A stretch of DNA of 64,000 nt, taken from contig NC_090768.1 of assembly GCF_036898095.1 (NCBI RefSeq), forward strand, positions 42,340,478-42,404,477, read 5' to 3'. The stretch's first letter is position 1. Every line of letters begins with the position of its first letter. The position numbers and the translations under genes were made by a program. Of this stretch, positions 12,815-22,269 are shown piece by piece. Origin of the DNA: Palaemon carinicauda (lineage: Eukaryota; Arthropoda; Malacostraca; Decapoda; Palaemonidae). The notes beneath the pieces are model-generated. The model saw only the letters and a program-made list of their open reading frames with translations, made no database searches and was not told where the DNA came from.

Positions 12815-15800
12815 ATGAAGGAGAATTTGTATTATTCGGCAATTCTTTTATTGATTGTGATTTCTCTTTGCCGATTAGTTTCAAGTGAAGCGGTTTCTTC
12901 AGGTGACAGTACCACTTCGTCTGATATATGTATTCCTCATTCACCGAAAGTTAATTGTTCATATTTGTAAGTTAATTTGCTTTTGTTTTGAAGTGACAAG
13001 TCACGTTAGGGATTGAGAAAAGTCATAAGCTACGGTAAGGGCACTTGCCCAAGAATACCTTACTTTACTGGTAGGCAAATTGCAAATGATTTCAGTTTTG
13101 GTATTTTCTGGAAGGTCCAGTAAATAAGAGATAAAGAAAATTATGAAATTTCTGTATGTTGGATGCGAAAAAACAGTGCCTCTTTAAAGTATTTCCTAAC
13201 CACCCAACCAAACCTTTCCCAACCTAGGTTGTAGGGTCTAACCGTACGTTTATTTCCATGCCCAAAATTAAGACAATTAAAGGAGCAAGATATTAGCTAA
13301 AGTACATTGCAAAATCCTAGCAGGAAGCTGGTTGTATACATAAGTAGGACAATGCATCGGAAAGAAGTCAAAATTAGAAATACCAAACTCGCCACAATAG
13401 GTTGCCATAATTGATAGTAAGGTATTATCCCTAGTGATTACAAGGTAAGATGGGGTAAAATTAGAGATAAGGATTTTTTAATGAAAAGGTTGTTTTTGGT
13501 ACAAGTAAAAATGCTCATTAACAGTAATGAATAAGCTTAAAAGCTTTCAAACTATTAAGTGATAGAGTACTTACAAACTAATGTTGCGGAGTGAGTAGTT
13601 AGGAACCATGGGGCACTCGCCTTCAAGATTCCTCCTCCATAAACCTAACTCGCAAAGCCATGTAAGCACATTTGATGTTTCTTTATCATTTAAGCGAGCA
13701 TTTTCTATGGCCTGTAACAACTCATGAAGTTTTGCTGTGATGTATATTTTTTATTCAACTAATAGGTTAATCTAGTCTTTGCTCATTACCAAACCCATTT
13801 CCTCTGCCAGTTGTGGATAATATGCAGCCTAGGGACATCTGCACATCCTGGCAAATAATGAGGTTTTCTCCCAGCTCAGAGATGTGAAGTATATCATATA
13901 TTGAAACAGCCAGTGGCTTTATTCAAGTTCTGCCTTGTTCTATTAATTGGCAGTATATATTTAGAACAACTACTTTTCTCAGTTATGAGGTTTTATCACT
14001 TCCAGTCGAATCTCAGATCACAGATGAACATTTAGGAAATCGTCTCAGGAATGTAACTTCAAATGTTCCTTAAAGTTTTAACCAAATTTTCAGAGGCATC
14101 GAGACATAACGACACATTAAACATTATAATGGAAGTGAAATGTACCCATAAGCATTTATAATTTTCATTTAATTCATCTATGTTATAAATTCCTATTCTT
14201 TCGTACTAATTTTTATTCTGTTGTCCAGTTGTCTATTGAAATTGCTGTTTGCTATAAATGCAAGTACAGTACTGTATTGTAATTATGGTACAGTAAAAAA
14301 AAAAAAAATCATTTCTTTCTATGAGAATTCAAATTTGTTCCCACACATAATACAAACCTTTGACCTTTAATAGGAGTATGACATCAGTGAAGCTAGAATG
14401 GCCATTAAGTTTTTAATGAGGTAAACACTGCTGGGTGGTGGGGAAACCCCACCCACCCGACAGGTAGCTCTATTTTCACTTTAACTTTGGTTGTCAATCA
14501 GCACGTTGATAATGTCGGCTCCTTGGTTGGACATGCAGTTTGTTTCCTGGGAAACCTGTCAAAGGGTGTGGCCGGTATACGAGTAAGTCGGGAGTTGACC
14601 CCCATCAACTTTGTAGCTGCTGCAGGGGACAGGACTGTTTGCATGATTCCCCCTGTTCTGATTGTAGGGAGTGGCCTCTGAGACAGTGTTCTGAGTTTGC
14701 GAAGAAGAGAAAGAAGTATAAAAGAGATTCTTCAGACTATCTAGCACCTTCATCCCACTGAGACTTTGTCCATTGGAGGAAGTAAGAAGAATGGAGCCCC
14801 TGCCCTTCCCTGAGGGAGTTCTTTGCATTCACTAGTGAGGTAATGACTCTCTACCTCATACCCAAAGTTCTCCTGCTGTTGTATTGGCTGACGACCCTCA
14901 CAATGACCTGGACATAGGTGTGCTCCCTGTCAGGAAAGAAGCTCCTAGAGGTTCTTGCAGCTGCTGACATTCGGCAGTCTTTGTGCCCTATTACTGATTC
15001 CCCTTTGCCTGCAGAGGAGAGCTGTGTGGTGACACCTGGATGTGTCCTTGCTTGCTGCCACCCTAGTTGCTGAAGGACTGTCTGCTGCCAGGTACTCATC
15101 CTCGGTGAAGGAGAAGTGTGGTCTCTCCCCCCTCACCTGCTTCCTGCTTTGTCTGTTTGTGTGCTTTCTTCTTCCCCAGCTGAAGAGCTGCCTGTCGCCA
15201 GGAAGAAGAGAAGTTCTCTAAGGTATAGGATGACTGATTTTGAGAATTCTCTTGAGTCTTCTCATCTGCATGGTTTTATAGTAGCAGCAGCATTGTACCA
15301 AAGCCTTCCTCCCAAGAAAGCGTCAATTTATGGTGCTCAAATGCTAAGACCGTTGCATCAAGTGCCAAGTCTCACAAGAGACCCGTCACCAAAAGAAGCT
15401 AGTTTCATTCTTTAAGGTGAAAGGCTACTGCTCGGGATTTTATATGGAAGGGTGTGGATTCTTTTGCCTGATGGGAGCTTTCGATGTACAGTATATCAGA
15501 AATAGTTATCAAGCTCTTTTGATAGAAAAGGATCTCGTCTAAAGTATAAATATGGTTTAAATCTGAAGAGAAAAAGTTGAGTGACTTACTTCTTTTACCT
15601 TTCTTTATTTTTTTCAATAAACATTGATGACTGTGCCCCGTCCTCTAAGTTAGTAACTATTCCTAATTTCTTGAAGGTCATAGTCATTTGTATTTTGGAG
15701 ATGATGAACAGCAGTAGTGATAGAGAATTTTCATAGAGGATTCCTCATTGGGTGTTTATCTCTGCCAATGCGGTTCGTGATGCTGTTATGGCCGTTTTCC

Positions 15801-18800
15801 AGTGCTATATTGTATTGAAGAGTAAGGTTACTTAGTTGTCTGCTGCTCCATATATCCTGAAATACTAAATCAGCTATATCAAAGGCTTCCCTTAAAACAA
15901 TTCATGTCATTCATAGGCTTTTCTTCCTTTTTTTCACAATTCTTCATCACCATCTTATTCACTAAGAGATGGTCTTTGGTTCCTTTGTACAGTAATTCCT
16001 TTGGCATCCTTTCTGTTCCTTGGGTATGGTGTTTGCATCCTCCTGGCAGTTGTACTACTCCCAATTCATGATTCCCATTATTATTTCCCACCTGACTGGA
16101 ATTTGTTTGATAGGTTACACATTACTAATTGCATTGCCTTTTCTCTCTCTTCGTATTGCTGATGATTTGCCTATCGCCTTCCAGTGTAGTATATCATTGT
16201 TTTACACATTTCTGTAGCATCTGAATGACCTTAGAGTTCTTCAGCCAGCATTCTCGCCTACCATCAAGTCCTTAGTATAACCTGTAATCTAGTTAACCCA
16301 ATTGATCTCATACTCTCTAAGTTGTAATGCCAACATCTGTTATTATTACTATTTTTGTTATTATTACTACTGTTGTTTTAAATATTATCATTAGTATCAT
16401 GTCTAATTTCACCTACATTTGACAGGCCATTGGAATTTTTATCATGTGAGGAGCCTGTGTATCATTACGGCAATCAGTCTGCTAGAGACGAGGAAGGCCA
16501 TGGCTGTGTATTTGTAAGTATTGTACTATGTTTACAGTATTTATTTTACGTTAACTGGTTAATGTACAACATCCTGAACTTTGCATCAATGCAATCCTCG
16601 CACACTCAAGAAGAATAACGTTTTCACCTGATTAGGTTTGCATCTAGATTCCTCGCACCCCTGGTGGCAGTGAAGTTTTTGGTCCATTTATTTTAATTTT
16701 TTATGCCAAAATTTGATTTGTTCCTACATGGATACAAAATGAAGTAAATCCTGTAAGTCATGTACCCCATAAATTGTTGAAGAGAAAAAAGTAAAGATAT
16801 AACCCTCTTTGCTAGCTTAAAATATTTTTTAATGATTTTGAAACGGTAAACGACTACATTTTTCTGGTTGTATATACTATTTTTTTTTTAAATAGAACTT
16901 GCATAAGAAGGCCCAGACTTCTCTTCTATGTTTAACTATTGTTGTAGAGTTATCTCTTTGATTAGAGATCAAGGACAATAGGGTTTTGATTGCCACACCA
17001 CTGACAATAAGTAAATATAAATTCACTTTACTATTTTACAGTTTGGAGGACAGCGTTATGAAGATGTCGAAATTACCAAAGTCTGGTGTAAAGTGTTAGA
17101 TGGCATAGACTGCTGTGGCGAGAAGAGATTTTTACGAGATGGTGTTCCATGCATCAAGTAAGTTGTGGTCTTTAGTAAAACCTTTGTGTGTTGTTATTAT
17201 TATTATTACTTGCTAAGCTACAACCCTAGTTGGAAAAGCAGGATGATATAAGCCCAGGGGCTCCAACAGGGATAATAGCCCAGTGAGGAAAGGAAATAAG
17301 GAAAACTAAAATATTTTAAAAAGAGTAACAGCATTAAAATAAACATCTCCTTTATAAATTATATAAACTTTAACAAAACAAAAGGAAGAGAAATTAGATA
17401 GAATAGTGTGCCCGAGTGTACCCTCAAGCAAGAGAACCTCTAACTCAAGAGAGTGGAAGACCATGGTACAGAGGGTATGGCACTACCCAAGACTAGAGAA
17501 CAATGGTTTGATTTTGGAGTGTCCTCCTAGAAGAGCTGCTTACCATAGCTAAAGAGTCTCTTCTACCCTTAGAAAAAGGAAAATGGCCACTGATATTTGA
17601 AGCATTCTGGACATTTTTGCTAAATGTACTCATCCATATTGCTTTAAGTTTTCAAACATTACTTTATCTGTAGCTTAGTAAGGTATGTTATCAAAGAGAA
17701 AATTAAATACTTTTGCAGAGAAAATATTTGTTTCTACAAAAATACAAACTTTTGTCCTTAAATAGGCGGAAGGCACCTATTAAAACTTTTAACGAGGGGT
17801 ACAGTAATACTGTGCCGTCTTTATGTTGGCTCAATATACATACCAAGTACAGGCCAGGGCCTATCAGCCTACTCATCCCCTATGATGGACAGGTAGGGGT
17901 TTCCTGTTGTCAGGTCGGCTCAATATACATACCAAGTACAGGCCAGGGCCTATCAGCCTACTCATCCCCTATGATGGACAGGTAGGGGTTTCCTGTTGTC
18001 ATGTCGGCTCAATATACATACCAAGTACAGGCCAGGGCCTATCAGCCTACTCATCCCCTATGATGGACAGGTAGGGGTTTCCTGTTGTCATGTCGGCTCA
18101 ATATACATACCAAGTACAGGCCAGGGCCTATCAGCCTACTCATCCCCTATGATGGACAGGTAGGGGTTTCCTGTTGTCATGTCCCATGCTACTGTATAGA
18201 ACCAGGGAGACTGACTTGTTCCAGGGAAGAAAAATAACAAAGCAGTAAGTATCCCTATTTAAAGAATGAAAGGTTTGTATACACACAAGAACAAAGAACA
18301 AATAACATATTTGCAAAGTAACTGGTATTTTTCCTTTTTGTACAAAGACGAGAAAGCAATGGATATCAAATGATATGTGGGATACTTTAAAAGGAGATAA
18401 AGACAAGTAGAATGTTGAAAATTTTCTAGGAAGTAATGAAAATTACAAGGTAGAGCATACTAAGCATTCCAGTATTAATAGTGAGGTCAAAAGAGTAACT
18501 AGGAATGACTGGAGATAATATTTAGACAGTAAAGCAGATGCGGCTGACAAAGCTATGAATTCAGGAGGTGGCTATGGTGTAAGAATTGCTCATAGAATTA
18601 TTAATGAAATCTCTACTGGCGCAAAGAAGAAGAATATACCCATCAAAAAGAGAGATGGATCTGTTATAACAACAGAAGATGAAGAAAGGCAACGTTAGAT
18701 GGAACACTTTAGTGAGGTTATCAATAGGATATGAAGTGAATAATTTGATTGCTATACCTGAAGCTGATGAAGATCTTGATGTGCCCATGAATGAATTCCG

Positions 18801-20785
18801 TTTGTTTGAAGTCGAAGCTATCATTAAACAACTCGAGAGATGGAAAGCCCCTGGATACGATGGAATAACTGCTTAGATGATACTGGCTGAAAATGAAGTG
18901 ACCCCAAAAATACTTACAAGATTATTTTGTAGAATGCCACGTTCTACAAAACCTGATGAATGGGGGTTAGGAATGTTGATGAAAATGGCAAAAAAAGGAG
19001 ACCTGACCGATTGCAATAATTACAGAGGCATTACACTTATGTCAAGTTATGAAAATATATGGTATGCTTTTTCTAGAGACTGGAGAGAAAGATTGATGAA
19101 AAGCTGTGAGATGAACAAGCAGGATTTAGAAAAGGTAGTTGTACTGACCAAATTTTCATTTGAGACCTTGTACAGCAATGCGAAGAATATAGAAAAACAC
19201 TTTTGATGGCATTTGTGGACTATGGAAACAGCCTTTGATAGTGTGCACTGGCTAATTTTGGGGAGGGCCCTGTGTTATTATGGAATTCCACCTGATGATT
19301 AAGACTGTTCATGGGCATAGCAAGTGCAAAGTTAATGTTAATGGAGTCCTATCAAATGAATTTCCAGTTTACAGCGGAGTACTCCAAGGGAATGTGTTGT
19401 CACTTATATTGTTTATCCTCCTCATGGATTTTGCAATGCGTAGAACAGTCGGAGAAGGATTGGACTGGATTGGTAATAGGAAATTAATAGCAGACCTAGA
19501 GTATGCTGATGATGCTGTCCTTATTAGCAGAACACCACAGGATTTGGAATGATTGCTTACTAGAATGCATGAAATATCATATGAGGTTGGGCTCAAGATA
19601 AATAGAAGAAAGACAGATGAAGAGAACGTAGTATGCAATGGACGATGAAATGTCATTGGAAGGAGAAAGGATTATTGAGGTAGAATCATTTAAGTATATA
19701 GGAACTATGATCTCCAATGCAAGGTCTTCAGAATTAGAGTTCAGTGAAAGATTGATAAAAGCAAATCAGACAATGTCCAGGTTAAGTCAAATTTGAAAAT
19801 CAAATCGCCGGAAATTAAATAAAAATATCAGACTACTGTATATATCAGTTTAATGAGATCGGTGTTACTATACGGACAGGAGTCATGGTATGACAGTGAA
19901 ACAATCTCCATTAGATTTAGTAGATTTGAGAACAAAGCCCTCCGAAGAATATAAGAAGTTAAATGGCAAAACAGGAAAAGAAATGAAACTATAAGAAATT
20001 ACCCGAGTGCTGTATGTGAATAAGCTCATGATGAGGGGTAGATGGAGACGGTTTAGGCATGGGCTTCGCACTCACCAAGAGAGATTAGATCACCAAACAT
20101 TTAGCTGGGCTCCACAAGGCACTAGAAGAGTTGGAAGACCCAGGCCAACATGGCTGAGGACTATGAAGCATGAAGTAGATGATGAATGGAGAAGTATCGA
20201 ATTAAAAGCTCAAGATAAGAGACGACTGGCGAAATCTAACCGAGGCTCTTTGTGTCAATAGGCGTATGAGGAGATGGTAATGATGATATACAAACCTGAG
20301 TCCTTTAAAGTTAAGTTTACCACCTCAACCACCCCTATCAGTTCAAAGCGAAACTTCAAAAGTGAAAGTATGCGATCACTACTTATCATAACTACCTTGT
20401 TAACAAATTCAATGGTTGTTCCAGCTCTGCTATAGAAACTCCCTATTTTTTTTAAAGACTGGTTTATATAGATAATAAAAATTGAAAATTATCTTTAAAT
20501 TGTGTATTTTTTAGTCATGGCCTTTCCTGAGCTGGAAGGATATTGATAGTTTGTCTTAATTATCTTTACAGGTATAATGGACATTATTTCGTTACGACAC
20601 TCATCTACAGTGTGCTACTAGGATTCCTGGGGATGGATCGATTCTGTTTGGGACAGACTGGAACAGCAGTTGGAAAACTTCTGACCCTGGGTGGTGTTGG
20701 TATTTGGTGGATTGTTGATATAGTTTTATTAATAACAGGTTCTTTAACACCTGAAGATGGCAGTAACTGGAATCCGTATGTGTGA
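12815..20785 (+). CDS. TM2D2: TM2 domain-containing protein 2, four exons
   Basis: Exons are 12815-12966, 16426-16513, 17042-17157 and 20572-20785, giving 570 nt or 189 residues (human about 214). All three introns have GTAAGT donors and AG acceptors, and phases fit exactly. Residues 1-25 form a signal peptide. Next is a Cys-rich lumenal region with the family block CSYLPLEF..C..P at the exon 1/2 joint, and FGGQ..Y.DV opening exon 3. The TM2 domain (about 120-178) has two membrane helices around the DRF motif (residues 141-143) and ends in DGSNW. In this family (Drosophila amaretto) the protein is linked to Notch signalling and phagocytosis; that is family knowledge. The start at 12815 is preferred over the in-frame ATG at 12719 because it places the signal peptide at the N-terminus. 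Introns 1 and 3 are packed with transposons. Confidence 0.95.
14318..15650 (+). mobile_element. DIRS-III 5' end with gag N-terminal fragment, in TM2D2 intron 1
   Basis: A 5'-type terminal repeat (GTTCCCACACATAATACAAA then TAATAGGAGTATGAC) is followed by a gag-like frame at about 14540-14761. That frame has the spacing Cx..[23 protein letters not shown]..., then a basic KKRKKYKR stretch. The same pattern (EPHSLC..RGQ.C....C.ECREW) occurs in element C at 57026-57307. It looks like the Cys-rich N-terminal domain of DIRS gag. A further frame at 15116-15415 may continue the linker. Polymerase and recombinase are absent. It lies in the same orientation as TM2D2 and is spliced out with the 3.46-kb intron 1. 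Confidence 0.65.
17191..17600 (-). mobile_element. Non-LTR retroelement fragment with (AAT)n tail, copy 2, in TM2D2 intron 3
   Basis: An (ATT)n tract at 17191-17207 is followed by GCTACAACCCTAGTTGG and about 390 bp matching the copy at 8640-9060. It is antisense to TM2D2 and begins only 34 bp after the exon 3 splice donor. No protein-coding frame. Confidence 0.65.
17712..18292. mobile_element. Short DIRS-III-type terminal-repeat element carrying a tandem array
   Basis: The ends are inverted and of DIRS-III tip type: TTTCTACAAAAATACAAAC on the left, and GGTTTGTATACACACAAG on the right. Between them are a piece of terminal repeat (TATTAAAACTTTTAACGAGG) and an 89-bp tandem array. No gene is present, so it is either an internally deleted copy or a non-autonomous derivative. 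It lies inside TM2D2 intron 3. Confidence 0.5.
17828..18182. repeat. 89-bp tandem repeat, four copies
   Basis: The marker GGCTCAATATACATACC begins at 17828, 17917, 18006 and 18095, an exact 89-bp period. Copies are nearly identical (for example CAGGTCGG versus CATGTCGG at the joint), so the expansion is recent. It is entirely intronic. There are no unique spacers, so it is not a CRISPR-like array. Confidence 0.95.
18400..20272 (+). pseudogene. LINE reverse transcriptase ORF2 remnant (possibly RTE-like), in TM2D2 intron 3
   Basis: Order of readable pieces: an N-terminal linker (about 18540-18720), [11 protein letters not shown] (ending near 18875), [16 protein letters not shown] (about 19000), a VDYG..FDSVHW block (about 19215-19255), [19 protein letters not shown] (19370-19430), the catalytic YADD box at 19502-19513, and a C-terminal [12 protein letters not shown] block (about 20125-20160). 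These are in the canonical order of non-LTR reverse transcriptases. At least four frameshifts or stops separate them, so the enzyme is dead. The 3' end finishes in a short GATGATG-like tract, which fits RTE-type tails, but the clade is only a guess. It lies in sense orientation to TM2D2. Confidence 0.85.
20275..20440. repeat. DIRS-III terminal-repeat remnant
   Basis: It starts with TACAAACCTGAGTCCTTTAA, the left tip type seen at 25305, and ends with ACTACCTTGTTAAC..TTCAATGG, matching 4985-5015. It directly abuts the LINE tail and ends 130 bp before the last TM2D2 exon. Confidence 0.45.
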
Positions 20786-20933
20786 TAAGTTTTTGTTAAA
20801 GTAATATTTTACGTGTAATTTTTGTAATTATTTTGATATGAACAAGATTCTCACTTGTATACATTATTACACAGTGACACTTTTGGTGTGAGATTTTGTA
20901 TTGAAATACAGGTATAATTCAAAATTGAAAACC

Positions 20934-22205
20934 ATGGCATCACTTACCGATTCCAATGCTGTAAAGTATAGGCATTTAGGTCAGGAGGAATTACAAGAAA
21001 AAGAAAAGGTAGAAACTTTGAGAGACAAGATTCTTAAAGGTTACTTGCAGAAGCAGTTGAGAACTCATGAATCATTAGAAGATTGTAAAAGAAACCAGAG
21101 GATCTTTTGCCAAGCTTCTGTAGAACAATCTTTTACAGCAAACACTGAGGGATTGACATCTTACAATGATTTCAAAGAACTTCAGAGTTCTTTAGATGTT
21201 AAACAAGTCTTAAGGTCGTGTGGACTTTCAGAAGATGAAATAAAATTGTTGCAAAATGAAGGGGAAGACTCAAGTAGTGAATCACCAGTGGCAAGAAAAG
21301 AAAGGTTAAGAATTATTGAAGAGAAACTTCAAAGCCGACAACAACAGCTAGATTCGTCTTCAGTGGAATTTGAGCAATTCAGTGGGGCTATTCCTTTAAA
21401 TCGCCATGATTTTGAGGAAGAAATTAATTCTATTCCCACCAATGAAAAAGCTGATAAGTTGACTGCGTGTCTTGTTCGTTTACAGCCACATCATGATGAC
21501 AGTATCCCAGCTGATCATCCTATTAATCATATTAAGGAAATTGCTGAAGAGCTTTTTCCAAGTAAGAGTGATACTGACACAGACAAGACAAACTTGAAAA
21601 AAAGGAATTGCAACTGGATATCCACTGAAGAAAGTCAAAGTAAGTGTGGAAAATTTGAAGTGAAGCATATTTACTTGAAAGAGAAACCAAAGTCATTTTG
21701 GGACATGAAAGAAATACCAAAAATTATTGAGAGCTGTGAAGTACAAGGAAACAGAAAAGCCACCATTGGGACAAGTGAAGTGGAAGACAAACTCGTTGTA
21801 AGGAAACAGGAAAAAGTGATAAAGTGTAATGCATCAAAGCCATTTGTACTTACACTTGAAGATAAGGAACTTATTCCCCTAGAGTTGATAAAGTCAAATA
21901 AAAAGACTTTGGACGAGTTGAGAGGGATGGAGAAGTTTAAAAATTACAAGGAAGGAGAACCATCAGGAACGTTATATATTAAAAATTTATCGCACAAAAC
22001 TAGTCCACATGATCTTGCTTCCTTCTTGGGCCACTTTGAGTCTAAAACAGGGCCCAAAATTCTTTATAGAATATTGAATGGCCGTATGAGGGGACAAGCT
22101 TTTGTCACATTCCACGATAAAAGTACAGCAGAGGTTGCTTTGAAAACGTGTAATGGGTATATTTTACATGGTAGGCCTGTTATTATGGAATTTAGTAGAC
22201 AGTGA
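20934..22205 (+). CDS. RBM41: RNA-binding motif protein 41, intronless
   Basis: A single 423-codon frame. The ATG at 20934 sits in a good context (ACCATGG), and upstream in-frame codons lack an ATG. A C-terminal RNA recognition motif spans about residues 345-423, with RNP2 LYIKNL and RNP1 RGQAFVTF. The GRMRGQAF...NGY..HGRPVI.EF signature is shared with RBM41 and the C-terminal RRM of U11/U12-65K. The preceding KFKNYKEGEPSGTLYIKNLS segment is also typical. The N-terminal half is charged, with the QLRTHESLEDCK and GLSEDEIKLL segments expected of RBM41. RBM41 is known to bind minor-spliceosome snRNAs (U12, U6atac), so the same nuclear role is inferred. Length is close to human (413). The absence of introns is unlike the multi-exon vertebrate gene. 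The start lies 148 bp after the TM2D2 stop. Confidence 0.92.
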   Translation: MASLTDSNAVKYRHLGQEELQEKEKVETLRDKILKGYLQKQLRTHESLEDCKRNQRIFCQASVEQSFTANTEGLTSYNDFKELQSSLDVKQVLRSCGLSEDEIKLLQNEGEDSSSESPVARKERLRIIEEKLQSRQQQLDSSSVEFEQFSGAIPLNRHDFEEEINSIPTNEKADKLTACLVRLQPHHDDSIPADHPINHIKEIAEELFPSKSDTDTDKTNLKKRNCNWISTEESQSKCGKFEVKHIYLKEKPKSFWDMKEIPKIIESCEVQGNRKATIGTSEVEDKLVVRKQEKVIKCNASKPFVLTLEDKELIPLELIKSNKKTLDELRGMEKFKNYKEGEPSGTLYIKNLSHKTSPHDLASFLGHFESKTGPKILYRILNGRMRGQAFVTFHDKSTAEVALKTCNGYILHGRPVIMEFSRQ

Positions 22206-22258
22206 TGTGTTTACAGTTATATAAATTACAAATTATATTATTTTTTTTCTGTTGGTTG

Positions 22259-22264
22259 AATAAA
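22259..22264 (+). terminator. Polyadenylation signal AATAAA for RBM41
   Basis: Canonical hexamer 53 bp after the RBM41 stop codon, followed by a T-rich stretch near 22300. It is the first AATAAA downstream of either TM2D2 or RBM41. Confidence 0.65.
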
Positions 22265-22269
22265 AATGT

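Noticed and set aside
17828..18182. Regular repeats that might suggest a CRISPR-like array
   Set aside because: The units are contiguous with no unique spacers, and the DNA is eukaryotic intron.
20901..20933. Eleven extra codons at the start of RBM41 from a TTG
   Set aside because: TTG is not a likely start here; the ATG at 20934 has a strong ACCATGG context.
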